Shown here one piece after another: positions 36,208-49,759 of a stretch of DNA of 64,000 bases. The stretch spans positions 50,822,783-50,886,782 of the forward strand of contig CM038464.1 in assembly GCA_021464415.1 (NCBI GenBank), read 5' to 3'. Numbering within the stretch: position 1 is the stretch's first letter; every line of letters begins with the position of its first letter. The position numbers and the translations under genes are program-made. The stretch is from Lonicera japonica (Eukaryota > Streptophyta > Magnoliopsida > Dipsacales > Caprifoliaceae). A model generated the notes under the pieces. That model was given only the letters and a program-made list of their open reading frames with translations. It was not told the DNA's origin and made no database searches.

Positions 36208-38400
36208 TTCCTTCAAATTCTGAACCTATAGATTCAAAATAAGCAGCTATAAAAATGACAAACATATTCCGAATTTTGTACTTCCAGAAAGCAATATAAG
36301 ATATCTTCCAATTATAGTTTCCTCAAAAGCAAAGCTTAAACCCCAAATGAAGAAACTAAACCAAAACAAATACAATAAAATAACAATATAGTATTTACCG
36401 AATCTCATCTTAAAACCAAACAAATTACCTTTTAGTAGAACTGTAGAAACACAAACAAAATCAAAGCATTAACCAAATCTCGTCTTGAAATAAAACAAAT
36501 TCAATAATAAACCTTCTAGTAAACTCTAAAACAACAATAAATAAAAATCGACAAATTAAGAAACACGCAATAATGAACAACTTTAGTTCAACAATTAAGA
36601 GACGCAAAAACAGAACTGATTATCGCTTCCTTAACCAAACACACAGTGGAGTGAGTGAAGTGATTTAGAAATGGACCTTTTAATGGATCAGCAATGGTTG
36701 AATTTCTTCTTACAGTTTGTTGCTGAAGTCGAACATGTAAAATCTGCGGAACGAAGACCGGGAGAATGAAAGCGAGAGAGAAGGGGGTGTTTGTTTCCCG
36801 AGAAAATCCAATTTACATATATACAGCGATTCTACATGTATACTATGCTGCATTTATATATCTCTATATAACTTTTTTGGACAGATTTTTTATTTCCATT
36901 TTTCTTATTTAAGGAAGAAGAAAAAAAAAAAAAAGTTTGATCGAAAAGGCCGTGAACTCGATTATGACTGATCGGTTTTATCATTAAGATCGACTCAGCA
37001 TTTACGTTGTCCTCCTCCATCCTATTTTTAGAATTCCATTATTACCCTTCTCTGCTAGCTGGAATATGATAATTGCCATTGCTATTTTTGGATGATTTTA
37101 GATAATTACCAACTTTTTCAGGGGCATTTGGTTGACCTTGAAAATACCACCAATGCTTTCTTTCCTTTCTTTCTCTTTTTCTTTTTTTTTTTTACATTTA
37201 CACAAGCTTTAAAGTAGCTTTTAAAGTAAAGTTAGTGTGATTGCAAAAAAAAAAAAAAAAACTGTGAAATTATGGTATTATAATTATTTTGGCAAGAAAA
37301 GTAGTAGTAGTTAAGTAATTCAGGTTCCGTTCAGTTGGAAATTTTAATTTTTAAATTTATTTTTAAGTATAATTTTTTAAAATTATTTTTTAATTCAATT
37401 TTTGTATAATAACTATTTTTTTTTAAAATTCAAAAAATATAATCTTTGTTAATTTTTTCACTTATTAAAGTTTTCTAGAATACCAAGGAAAAAATAAATA
37501 AAATATATTCTTTTTATTTAAATGAAAATTTTTAAATGGGTGAACCAAATATTATTTTTTTAAAAAAAACACTCAAAAATAATATTTAATGATATAGTAT
37601 TAATGCATTGATTAATACGTGTAAAGTTTGTGTTTTTATCGCTCGACCTACTAACCCATCATTTTTATCTTAGAGTTATAATATTAAATCCCTCCAAAAT
37701 TATTACTTAAGTCCACGATAGCTTGATGAAGTTATTTGATCATTTCTAAAACTAAATTGGAATAATTTTTATGTAGCAATTTAAACAACTATAAGTTAAA
37801 AGTTAAGAAAAATGTGATAAATGAATTAGTCGGTGTTTTAAATGAATTTTATGACTAATATACATTTTTATGTCATATATATTTTTAATTTAACCAGTTA
37901 AATTGGTATATGTATCGATATTTAAAGAATTACTAGAATTAATATTAAGTGAGTGAGCGAGTGACTTAGTTAGTTAGCGGTAATAATGCCTTCTTTTTAT
38001 AAAGGCATTGCATCAAGTTTAAAATATTGTCTTGATTTTAAGAAACGACTGCGCCGTATCTTATAGCACTTTTATGATAAAAAAAAAATGGTAGGGTATA
38101 CCATATATTATTATTTATTTTTTGCAAGATACCATATATTAGTTGGAAATTGCTTAATACAAAAGTTCATAAAATCGCAGGTTTTGATGATTTATATTAT
38201 ATATGTGTAAGTAAGCGAACAATGTGAAAAATAAAATTCCGTCATTGATACACTTAGAAAATATAGTAAAAGTAATCATTTGTAAAGATTAGCCTATGTC
38301 ATATAAATACATTTATCGTAAATTAAATTAGGTATAGTAAAAAATTATACATCAGTAAATTATTTGGCATGTTTGTTGTTTCAATTTTTTCAATAAATGA
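36208..38400. other. PIRL upstream region and AT-rich intergenic DNA
   Basis: The first 500 bp or so, above the PIRL start codon, is likely promoter and 5' UTR; a minus-strand GTAAGAAG donor at about 36711-36718 and the AG near 36225 could bound a 5' UTR intron. Beyond about 36900 it is AT-rich without a recognised gene. Confidence 0.4.
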
Positions 38401-38411
38401 ATAAAATATTC

Positions 38412-38570
38412 GATTTTTTTTTTGGTACAACGGAGAGCAAAAACAAAACCTACAACAACCCAGGGTAGCACACTTCAGTGACATTCTGCAAATAAGATCC
38501 TTAATACAATCAAGAGGATTTACCAGATTATTGGTTGAAGGTATAGATATAATAGTTGGGATTGTGACTT
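38412..38570 (-). mobile_element. Possible LINE 3' end fragment
   Basis: On the minus strand, GGTTTTGTTTTTGCTCTCCG followed by TTGTACC and an A run resembles the 3' end of plant L1-type LINEs. The piece is short and no coding part is present. Confidence 0.35.
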
Positions 38571-40510
38571 TTTAGCTATCTGAAAATGGGACAAAAGATG
38601 TCGTGTAACACTGTTGTTCTTCGCAAAACATTTAAGGACCGGTTTTTTTAAAAAAAACAAGGGCCTGTTTTTTAAAAGAAAAATTGAAATAAAGGGTTGT
38701 TTATTAATTGTATTTTAAAATAAGTGTTTTAATTAAAATTGCATTTTGTGCAAACTTAATTTTGAAATCCCAAAAATTTAAAATAAATTTGTTTTGTATA
38801 ATGCATTTATATTTTTCAACTAGTATATTATATGTGTCAATCAAATAAACCTCAGTATATAGTAACGTACTAGAAAGTAAGGAGTACAAACTTAACTTTG
38901 GATGATCTTTAAAAAAAAAAAGAAAAAGAAAAATCCTTATGTGTTTTACTAGCTAATAAATGAGTTTAACTTTAACTTGTTAAAATAACTCTAAAGTTAA
39001 GTTAATTAAACCCTTAGACAAAGTAATATACTAAAAAATATGCAATGCAAACTTAATTTTGCACAATACAATAAAATATTACAATTCAAAAATTTACTGA
39101 AAGTTAACGATGCACTCTCTTTAAAGTTTGGTTAAAAATAGGCCCTTAATTTACAAAAAAATATTATTTTCTGGTTCTTTTAAAGAAAACCTTTTTAAAA
39201 AAATCCTATTTTTCAATATCTCATTCTATTATTTATGTACACACGCACATATTATTTTGTTGGAATACATATAGATTAGTCACGATAAATATTTCACCAA
39301 AAATCTTAGGGTAATTATATACAGTCGCAACTCATAATTTAAATTGTGTGAGAGAAAATATTAGCGCAAAACATATATTTTTATTTTGGCTAGACATGCA
39401 TGTTTAGGCTAGTTTTAATATATAGTCTATAATAGTAATTAATTATACATTATGATTTTCTGAAAGCAACTTCTTAATAACATACATATTTTAATGGTGA
39501 TAGCAAGAAAGCAATTGAAAAATATAACTCCCCAGTATATATATATTAATAGTATTCAAAAGTTAGGTCTTAGGTTGTTAGAAGTACTTTATTGATTTAA
39601 ACACCGCATATGGGATAGAGTATAGGGAAAAAAATTCCATAAAAGTTGGAAAAAAAATATAAAAGATATTATTACCTCCTTAGTAAAGTAATAGTTTTCT
39701 ATTAAATCAATTCTTTTTTCTTTTTTTCTTTTGAATTTATATTAAATCAATTCTATGTCAATGTTAAAGCAATAAAATACGAGATAGCTTGTTCAGTGAA
39801 TATTATTTTTCGAAATTATTAGTATATGTTTTCTCTCTCTTTTTAAACTGCATGTAGTTATTATATACTCACTAGTTAATAATACATGTTAATAATACAT
39901 GCATCTAACATGCTTCACCCTTAAAAAAATTATGTTATAATTTCAAGCTTTTTGTTTCATAAGTTAACTAACACAAGAAATATTACCTCTAATGGACATG
40001 TTAAAGTGGTTAGCTAAAAAGAAAAAAAATACTGTCAGATGCTAAACTTGCCGCCACAATTAGTGAAGAGTTTGGCCGGTCATCATGCCTTCGTATGGGA
40101 TCCATGCGCTCTTCACCTTTTGTTTTCAGATCCACTTAAATAACATCATGTGTGGTTAGTAAATGAATAGTATTTAAACAATTGGACTGCATTTGATGCG
40201 TAGAATAAGAGGGTGGGATAGAATAATTTTATCTTGTCTCATGTTTAGTGCTGATCAGGATTGGATATTCGGACGGATTATTTATCCCATTAAAACTTTT
40301 TATCCCACGAGAAAGGCATTAACGAATCTAATCTAAGAGGTGGAATTGTTTTATCCTATTCAGATAGAATTAAATAATCTTATCCAACTCTCTAGTCCAA
40401 CGCGTCAAACACATCCTTAGAATATAATAGTTTGGGTTAGTTTAGTGAACAAATAACTTATAAGTTGGTGGGTAAAAAAGTGATAATATGGATGCATAGC
40501 ATGACATTTT
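38571..40510. other. AT-rich intergenic stretch
   Basis: No gene. A possible short miniature element lies at about 40187-40420: CTGCATTTGATGCGTAGAAT against GACGCGTTGGACT-type text on the opposite strand (GTCCAACGCGTCAAACACAT), with paired GGGATA/TATCCC words between. No target duplication was fixed. Confidence 0.4.
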
Positions 40511-40516
40511 CATTAA

Positions 40517-41421
40517 AGGGGGTGTATTCAATTCAGATTTTAAAAGATTCTAACTGACTTTTTAAAATCCGTGAATTCTATTAAATCTATGGATTGTTTT
40601 AAATTCTTATAGAATCTAACAGATTTTAATGTATGGATTCTTTTAGATTTCTGCAGATTTTAATAAGTCCATAGATTTCTACAGATTTTAATAAGTCTGT
40701 GAATTTCTGCAGATTTTAATAAGTTCATCAAAAAAATAAAAAATCAAAAGACAAATAATAAAATAAATTAATTACGAGTTTAAAGTAACATTATCAAAAA
40801 TGTAAAGACAATTAACGAAATATATTATAAAAATTCAAAATTAGACTTCTCACCCTAATAGTATTTTTTAATGAAATTGACATAAATTATTTTTAAAAAT
40901 TTGAACGATAATTAGCGGTTTAACCATTTGAAATTATGTTAATATGTGATAACCACATTAGTAAAAGATAGAATAAAAACTTTATAAGGACGAAGAAAAA
41001 ATTATAATGCATTCATCACATAATAAGAAATTTGGATTTTGATAGAGAGATGGGGAGGGGGAAGGGGGAGAAAGAGAGAGAGTATGTTGAGTAAAGTTCT
41101 TAAAGAAATTAGAAATCCATCTGAAATCTCTGGGTAAGTGAGAAGATTTCAAAATAATTTTTTATGTATAAAAAAGGCTTTACAATCCACCAAAATCTAC
41201 CTCTAATTAAAATCATACTAAATCATTAGACTTTTGAATACCATAAGATTTAGATGAATTTTTTAAAATCTTAATTGAATGCATCAAGATTTTAAAAGAC
41301 TTTCTAAAATCTCAATTGAATACATCATGATTTTAAAAGACTTTTTAAAATCTCAATTGAATACCCATAAACTTTAAAAGTCCATAAAAATCATATAGAT
41401 TCTAAATCCAATACACCACCC
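40517..41421. mobile_element. PIF/Harbinger-type miniature element, about 905 bp
   Basis: Left end GGGGGTGTATTCAATTCAG and right end AAATCCAATACACCACCC are inverted repeats. TAA occurs on both sides (40514-40516 and 41422-41424), the 3 bp duplication of PIF/Harbinger. The arms are filled with repeated AGATTTTAATAAGTC and AGACTTTTTAAAATC words. It includes a purine-rich tract at 41046-41082. No transposase frame. Confidence 0.65.
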
Positions 41422-41849
41422 TAAATGTCACACAAAATAGTCACTTTTCTTTTAGTGTTAATGAGTTAAAAGATAACATCTCCACTAGAGAAGTTCTTAT
41501 ACATTTTTAAAATTTAAAAACAATACTCCTTATTATATAGATTTTAAAATTATCAATACTATCTTAATAAAGAATCGTTAGCATATTTTTCAGTTGTCCA
41601 GTACTCATCTGCTTTTCTTTTCTTTTTTTTCAAATCCGAATAAAAGATTAGAGTTTAATTTTATTAGCAGATTGCAATTATAAGCTATACAAATTATAAT
41701 CCTTGACGTTTAAGCCTAATAGGATTTTAACATGCCTTTGATTCGAGCTTTTATCTAGCTCTTTGCAAAAATTCGCTTACACTCTCAATCTGCTTATTCC
41801 AGAGAAAAACTATATTTTTCCCCTCTTGAGGATTTTATGAACCAAAATA

Positions 41850-42245
41850 CGTACTTTAGCAATATAAAAAATAATTTATTTTTGTAAAAAAATTGAAAAT
41901 AAGTTGAAATAAGAGTGAGATTATCTCTTATTTATGGTTTTTTCCAGGAATTTTTTTTTCTCAATGGAGTGAAGAAGAATTTATTTTTTTCACAAAAGTG
42001 TAATGATATTAATACTCTACAAAAGTACTTTACCACTCCAAAATTATCTTTAATGATGTTTTATATGGATCTTTTGGAACACTTTTTAGTCATTAATGAT
42101 GAATTTGGAGTGTTAATATCATCACCCAAAATAAAAAAACATGGACGACGTATACTCATAAAAATGAGAATGAGATGGAGAGTATCTCACCACATGTGCG
42201 CATCAACTTATTTTTTAACTTTTTATACAAATTAGTTATTTTTTA
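41850..42245. mobile_element. Miniature element carrying a nested fold-back element
   Basis: The outer parts (GAAAATAAGTTGAAATAAGA, TTTTCCAGGAATTTTTTTTT, AGATGGAGAGTATCTCACCA, ATTAGTTATTTTTTATG) match the layout of 45790-46083. The middle 41997-42126 is a fold-back: AATGATATTAATACTCTACA against TTGGAGTGTTAATATCAT. It looks like one element inserted into another. Outer boundaries are approximate. Confidence 0.5.
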
Positions 42246-43755
42246 TGTCATAGAGCCTAGTGTATTTTCACTATTCTTTTATGTCTATTACGTATATTTA
42301 TTAGAGTATGTTCAAACTTTTATCCAAACTAATTGAATGGATAATAGAGTATGTTAATCAATGTTAAAATTTCATTTTTAATTTGAGAATGTGTAATAGA
42401 GGCCGGAGTATGTAGGTACAACCTAAAATATATCATTATAATATATATAAATATTTATTTAATAATAAAACTAATGAATATTTTACAAGTATCATTAAAA
42501 ATATATAAAATTATAAGTTTTTAGACACAAGAATGAACCACAAGCATATATCATCCTATTGTTTTCAAACTTCTCCTTCCTTTTAATATTTTTCGTTTAA
42601 TTCTTCATCATAATTTTTATTTAAACTTAAAAAGTTACCTTAAATAAATGTAAAACAACTAAATTAAATTATTTCATGATTTTTTAAGATATGAATATCT
42701 TTCTTTTGTTCTAAACCACATAATGTCCGGGCTAGACAACAGAGCCAACCCTGGGATAGGGCAAAGTAGGGTGATCGCTCAGGGTCCAAAAGTAATAAGG
42801 GTTACCAATTTTTTTATATATGTGTATATATGACATATATATATATATATGTGTTAAAACGATTTAGTTAATAAGATATCTTTCCAATAAAACAATTGCA
42901 ATTTTTCAATATATGTTTGGATTCTTATTTGATGAAGCAAAGTTTGTGTTTTATTGGATGATGATGAATTGAGAATCTTGAAAGTGCTTTAAAATTGATA
43001 ATATTTATGATGTTAATGAAAAGTACTTATGATCAGAATTATAAGTATTGCAATTAATATTACAAAGTAAATCATATGAAACAAATAAACCATGCACATC
43101 TATTAAAATGATGGAGTTTGCAAACGATATGGATATATTTTCTCATATGATGCTTGCTTATAAACTATTATTGATTTTACCTATGACTGTGGCATTTGCA
43201 TAAACGAGTTTTTTCAAATTGAAACTATTAAAATTTTACTTACGAACCACCATGAGTCAAAATAGATTGAACAATTTTATGCATAGAAAATGACATCTCA
43301 TAAAATCTTGACTATGGAGATATAATTGATGATTTTGCTACAAAAAATACAAGAATAAGTCATTTTAAGTGATTGTTTTAGTCAAAATTTTATTGCTACT
43401 TTTATTTCGTATGTATGTTTTAGCATGTGGTGTTGCTTTAGAGCATTTAGAAAACTTTTTGGAATATGAAATGCACGTGAAGGCGAAAGATGAAACATTT
43501 TGACATGAAGTTGTAAACATTTTTAAATTTTTAATTGTAATGTGCTTTTGGTGAAATATAAACTCTTTTCATTGAAATAAAAAAAAATTAATTTATTTAA
43601 GAGATGCATCATTTTAGAATTTCTCCCAGGACCTAAAAATTGGCAGGACTGGCTATGCTAAACAATAATAAAAACTACTAAGTATCTATGCATCGTGCAA
43701 ATAATATACTTGTTTCAAATAAAAATGTAAAATAAAAATAATACGTGATTTACTA
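42246..43755. other. AT-rich intergenic stretch, nothing recognised
   Basis: A short patch at 42740-42790 (CAACCCTGGGATAGGGCAAA) with a possible counterpart at 43620-43650 (CCAGGACCTAAAAATTGGCA) hints at a decayed element, but I could not delimit it. No gene. Confidence 0.4.
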
Positions 43756-43758
43756 TAA

Positions 43759-44629
43759 GGATGTGTTTGTCGTGCGAGATTAGAAACAGGATAAGATTAA
43801 TTAATTCTATCCAGTGTTTGGTATCGGAACGGATAGGATAAATAAATCCTATCCTACGTTTGGCGCAAGGGTGGATAGGATATTTTAATCCTATCCCGCG
43901 TTTGGCGCAGCTCGGGATTGGATTGCACTCGGAATTAATTTTTATTTTATCCCTTTAGAACCGAATAAATATATACCACCCCTATAGGTGGTATTATTTT
44001 ATCTCATGATTGCCAGATAACAAAATGAATATAATTTTCTTTTATTTTAATCTTTTTCTTTACACTTTTTTAGATAATTAAATTTATTAATGAAAATTTT
44101 CAACCATCCAAAATCACAGCAACTCAATTAATAAAATTTAATTCTTTTATAATATGGTATTTTTATTTATTTTTTTATTAAATGAAGGTATTTATAAAAA
44201 ACTTTAATTTTAGAAAAAATGGTAACATTAGAATTTGAAATTATACTTAATGCCTAATTCGTAAATATTGTATGTAATATAGAACTTTTCTTCCGAAAAA
44301 GTTTTTTACGAAACTAATTTATAAATTGAAAAATCGCATTAGTTAAAAAAAATTGTGGACAACAATTAAAATTGCATATATTTTTAAAAGAAAAGCAAGT
44401 TGTATTATATATATCTGGACTTGTAATCCGAAACTCCATCAAATGCAAAGTTTATTAAATCTTTATCCGACTAGTTCCTTATCCTGTCCGATCCCGCTTA
44501 ATTCTTATCCGACTGATTCCTTTCATATCCTATCCCACATAATTCTTATCCGATTAATTCCGACTTTTATCCTATTCGACTTTTATCCTATCTTATTCTA
44601 CCTCCTTATCCGGTGTGCCAAACGCACCC
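43759..44629. mobile_element. PIF/Harbinger-like miniature element, 871 bp
   Basis: Left terminus GGATGTGTTTGTCGTGCGAG and right terminus CCGGTGTGCCAAACGCACCC form inverted repeats (GGRTGYGTTTG core). It is flanked by TAA on the left and TTA on the right. Each arm repeats ATCCTATCC/GGATAGGAT words. A shorter relative seems to lie at about 46930-47510. Confidence 0.6.
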
Positions 44630-45789
44630 TTAAGGAGTCCTACAATCTTAGATTAGGGGTTTGAAGATCCTTTACTTATTTTATATATGTGTTAGTTCTT
44701 TTATAAAAACAAACTAATTAAAATGGATAAAATAACAAAAAATGTAAGACAAAACTCCAAGGCAATTGAAACGCCTATGAATTTATATAATTAGATGTAG
44801 ATATATATTTAGTGTAATATCTTCCATCGTCATTGATCACAATTTTGTTTATTTTTTGTTTCAATGTATATCACAATCGCCACAAATGTTAAAACTATAA
44901 AAATTACTTTATTAATATTTCAATGAAAATTACTATACTACCGTTAAGCTCAATTTTTTTTAGTCAATTGCTTTATATAAAAGCAAATATTTATATACAA
45001 AAATATATGACGTAAGAATCGAGATTAATGTCGTTACAAAAATTTGTAAATGTATTTATTCTAATGAAAATGAAATAGGAATAAACTTAAAAAATAAAAA
45101 TAAAATAAAAAATTGTCACCATACGTTGTCAGATAGATCTTAGGCGAGTTAGACGAAGAAAGGAGAAAATCATGTGACCCGAACCTTTATTTAGCTTGCT
45201 TTTAAGAATAAGACATTTACTGCTCAAAGATGTAATCCCAACCTTATCTTAGAGTTATACCATTTAATTTAATTTAATAGTACACCAGATGATTGCATAT
45301 TGGAATATAGATTCCTTTACATTATAATATATATATAGCACTGACAAATTTTTTTGACTAGTAATAATGAACAAAAGAGAGAATGTATATACTCATTAAG
45401 AAGCGTAAGAACGACGTATTGCCAAAACATCCGCACATTAATGGTGTCCATGAAACAATCAATCTTAATCTTAATTTTTCAAATGCAAATTTCTCATAAC
45501 CTAAGTTTAAGGTGTTGCGCTCAATGCACCCGAGTTACGCTCCTCCTGGATTATTTAAACAAGTTGGGTTTATCGATTTACGCACATAGTAACAATATTG
45601 TCCTCAACTTAAACACTTTTGAATTATAAGTATGTGTGAGTTTTTCTCTAAAATGTCTCGTTACTATGTAGTACTAACACTACTTTACTTATCAATATTT
45701 GTTGAATTCTACAATTTTACAATTTTCTGATGTGTAATCAATGGTTTGATATATCTATACAACCTGTTACATGCATAATTTATTTGTTC

Positions 45790-46083
45790 AAGATTCTGTT
45801 TGATAACAATATGAAAAATAAAAATAACTAATTTAGGCGAGAAGATAGAAAATAAGTTGAGGGATGCGATGAGATTAACTCTTATTTTTTTGCTTTTTTC
45901 CATGAAAAAAATTTCTTTGAGTGATGGTGGAATTTTTTTTTCAAAGGAGGATAAATGACATATACTCACAAAAATAAGTACGAGATGGAAAGCATCCCAC
46001 CATATGCCTTAACTTATTTTCTATCTTCTCATCTAAATTAATTATTTTTATTTTCATTTTTCATGTTACTATCAAACGGAGTC
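45790..46083. mobile_element. Miniature element, about 294 bp (family of 31266-31575)
   Basis: Left AGATTCTGTTTGATAACAAT and right GTTACTATCAAACGGAGTCT are imperfect inverted repeats, extended by AAAAATAAAAATAACTAATT against AATTAATTATTTTTATTTTC. No clean target duplication was seen. Confidence 0.6.
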
Positions 46084-47783
46084 TAAGTATATATATATAT
46101 ATTTTCAATGTCAGGATAATATTTCTTGTGGTCAGATAAATTGTATGAGTTGGGGGTTTGTTTTATTAAGGATACGGGCAAGTTAGTTGCAATAGTAGAG
46201 TTTATTAGTGAAGTAGCGGCTTAGTTAATGAGAATGCGATTGTTTCATTACCACTTGAACTCTTCGCTTAATTCCCATATTACTGGTTTCTCCATGATTG
46301 TTGGTATTCTAAAAGTAACTAATGCTAGCTAGCTTATGCTTATTTTAACAATGACCTCTTGTTTAAGATGTTTGGGTGTCACGCGTTTCTAATTACATAG
46401 ACAAAATATAGGCCTGGCATTTATGATACTTGGATCTCCGTATTTTCATTTATAAAGACAAACTAGTTATTAGACTTAATTTGTCTTACCAAAAAAACAT
46501 ATAATACTAATGTTAATATATATTACTAACGCAGGTGTAAAATTACATACCCAGATTTAATAGAGTAATACAAAACTTGCACTTGTACAACTGGGCAGGT
46601 TTGATATTCAAATCGTCGTTTTTATTCTCTACTACTATTTAACTTACACAATAGTTAAATTTTTTTTTTGTTAAAAGAGTATATATTTAGTATAATGCCC
46701 ACATTTTGCTACATGACACATATAACATAAAAACAAGTTCATACATAAAAGCTCCCTACTCACAAGGATGATAAGATTTTGGCCTCACTTGAACATGACC
46801 CAAATTAAAACGGGTATTATCTTAAAAAACATAAACTTAACCCTACTGCAAATATAATTAGATTCGACTTGCATTGAACTGCTCCACTTCAATGTAATTA
46901 TAACGTGTTTTCGTCAGGTATAATTAGAGGCAAAATATGATTAATTAATCATATCGAGTGTTTGTGGTCAAAAGTAATATGATAGATAAATCTTATCCCG
47001 TGTTTGACGAAAGGGTGAATATGATATATTTATCCTATCCCTCGTTGGTACAATACTAAATATGATAGCAAACGGGATTAATTGTTCCAATAGTCCTTTT
47101 CATCCTATAAGAATTGGATAAAACAATGCTACCCTTATATATGGTATTATTTTATCCCATTGTTGTTGGATAACGAAACAAATACATTTTTTTTTCAATT
47201 CATTTTTTTTTTCAATCTTCTTCTTTTTGCCCTTTAAATAATCAAATTGATTATTAAATGAAAAATTTTAAATGCAACTTTACTTAATACTTATAAATAA
47301 ATAAAAATTACATTACATCAAAAACTAATGCTTGTGTAAAGTAACTAAAATCAAGTGTTTATTAAAATATAACATATTGTAGATTAGTTTTTAAGTGTTG
47401 TATATAATTTAAACCTTTTCTTTTTTTGTAAATGAATGGATTTTTAAGAAACTTATTTGAAATTCATATCCTATTGTGCTTTTTTATATGGCGCGCCAAA
47501 TGGTAGAAGAGTGTTAAACGAAATAAAACTTCATTCGTAGTGGGTCAGGTCAAACATGTTCATTTCATCTAACCCTAAAACCAGGTGTGGGTTTTAGTTT
47601 GACAAACTTGAACCCGACTTAGTTGGAAAAAAAATAATCAGACCTTAACCCTCCCCATCTAGTTCGTGGCAGATTAAACAACCACTTGGTTAAACTATTT
47701 TGCCATCCATACATATTCGAGTTGCCTACAATTACAAGCATTTTTAACTTATTTTTTAGATTATAAGTGCAACCATATTTTAA
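46084..47783. other. AT-rich intergenic stretch
   Basis: Contains a probable copy of the GGRTGYGTTTG element family at about 46930-47510 (ATCTTATCCCGTGTTTGACG, CTATCCCTCGTTGG). No gene seen. Confidence 0.4.
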
Positions 47784-47934
47784 GGGAAATGATATTAGCA
47801 CTCCACATGTGTACTAAGGCACTCCAAAATCATTTTTAGTGACATAAAACGTGTCCAAAAAGATCTATATAAGTATCACTAAAAATGATTTTAGAGTACT
47901 TTAGAACAATTGTGGAGTGCTAATATCATTTTCC
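47784..47934. mobile_element. Fold-back miniature element, 151 bp, 8 bp target duplication
   Basis: GGGAAATGATATTAGCACTC at the left pairs with GAGTGCTAATATCATTTTCC at the right, and pairing continues inward for about 60 bp (CAAAATCATTTTTAGTGA with TCACTAAAAATGATTTTA). TATTTTAA flanks both ends exactly (47776-47783 and 47935-47942). RNA from it would make a long hairpin. A diverged relative is at 41997-42126. Confidence 0.8.
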
Positions 47935-48410
47935 TATTTTAATTATTATTTTTATGAGACCATTTCTCTTATTTTTAATTATAATGGCAACCACATTATA
48001 ATTAACTTTTCAATTTATGATGTAATTTATTTTTTGCAAATGCGATCACGTGAGATTGCTTTTGCCACCGATTTTCCACTACAATATTATAAAAACTGTA
48101 AACTTAACTTGACTGAGGTCAAGTCCCTTATTACTCGTGGCTTCTTACATGTAATTAAAGGGCTGCCTTATGATAGTTACGTGTACAATATTATATTTAC
48201 TTGTGACAGAATCTCATCAAGTGATGTATTCTCTATTTGAGATTAGCATCAGCCCTAATCATTCAGTTCATTCTCCACCTTACGATTTTATTGTATTTCT
48301 AAAATAAGAGATATTGTAGACATTATATATGTATATATATATATATTTTTTTTTTCAAAACATGAAGAGTAATTTCATGTAGATAAAGAGACATCACCTT
48401 ATTTAACTTG

Positions 48411-48481
48411 AAGAGTAATTTCCTTTTTGTTAATTTTTTTTCCTCAAAAAAAAAAAAATTAACAAAAAGGAAATTATTCTT
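48411..48481. repeat. Near-perfect 30 bp inverted repeat
   Basis: AAGAGTAATTTCCTTTTTGT plus TAATTTTTTT pairs with its reverse complement ending AAGGAAATTATTCTT, with one difference and a short TCCTC-A loop. It has no flanking signs of a transposon that I can see. Confidence 0.75.
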
Positions 48482-49008
48482 AGTAATAAAAATGTTGTGA
48501 GTTTAAATCTTGGTATTAACAATTTTTTCTAACATTAAAGACAATAAGTGCAAAATAAGAACATCAACAAAAAATGCGTGACCATTATTATAAAATTCTT
48601 AATATACTATTGTTAATTTTAAAATTAAATGAAAATTAGTTGACTAGTTAAAACACATGTATTTATAAGAAAGATATGTGTTTGAATTTTATTAGTAATA
48701 ATATTCATATTATTTGAGTCTGCTGAAAATAATTTGATAGTGGTAATTATACACAAAATAACTTTCATCTTTATTACGCCTAAAAGAATTGACAGAGAAT
48801 AATAGTAAAAACAATAACATTAACAATAATACATATATTTATTTAAATGGTTTTTTTTTTATACAACATATACAAGATTGTGATTGGCCATGAAGAAGAG
48901 AGATATCCGTGGCTCGAATTTGGGTATAAAATAAAAAATTCATTTTTTTATTGTACTTAATGCTTCATGTATTAAAATGATTAAATTAATATCGTCAAAT
49001 AATATTTA

Positions 49009-49395
49009 GGGTAAAAAACAATAAACCCCCTCAAACTATCATTTTTTTGCACTAAACCCCCCCATCTTCTAAAAGTGACACTAAACCCCCCTCAATTATT
49101 ATATTTTATCACTTAACCCTCAAAATTACATAAATGCCCTTATAAATAAATGACCTTTTATAAATTAGGAGGTAAAGTGTTAAGTTGTGATAGTTTATGG
49201 GGGTTTAGTGCCAAAAAAATGATAATTTGAGGAGGTTTAGTGTTTTTTATCAAACTTTGTACAAGGGCATTTATGTAATTTTGGGGGTTAAGTAATAAAA
49301 TATAATAATTGAGGGAGATTTAGTGTCACTTTTAAAAAATAAAAAAATTTAATACAAAAAAATAATAATTTAAAAGAGTTTAATGTTTTTTACCC
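49009..49395. mobile_element. Mutator-like (MULE) miniature element, 387 bp, 9 bp target duplication
   Basis: Left GGGTAAAAAACAATAAACCC and right TTTAATGTTTTTTACCC are ends of inverted arms more than 100 bp long that carry CACTAAACCCCCC/GATTTAGTGTCAC words. TAATATTTA directly flanks both ends (49000-49008 and 49396-49404), a perfect 9 bp duplication as made by Mutator-type elements. An extra partial arm copy lies in the middle (about 49180-49245). It lies about 400 bp upstream of the presumed RRN3 first exon. Confidence 0.8.
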
Positions 49396-49759
49396 TAATA
49401 TTTAACGACTGCATTAACAAAACTACTATTAGACTATGCATTAAGTATTTTATTTATTTTGGGTCCTAAAAGGCCAACGGTATACAGCTGGCACTTTCTC
49501 ACCAATTCACGCCATAACCGTGGCTCCTAACCTGATCCTTCTCTAGAACTAGAATCTGTAACACTTTTATTTGAGGGCTGCCACATTAACCCTTTCCATG
49601 TGGGCGCCCTCACGTGAGCTGTCCCCCCCGTTTCTTTGATAGTGATATTAGTAATGATCCGCGACACCTCGTCCCTACTTTCTTACCCTGTGCTCTTTTT
49701 TACCCCAAATCCAAGTGACAGAACCTGAAGTTTTATCTCACGCGCTTGCAAGTGCGAGT

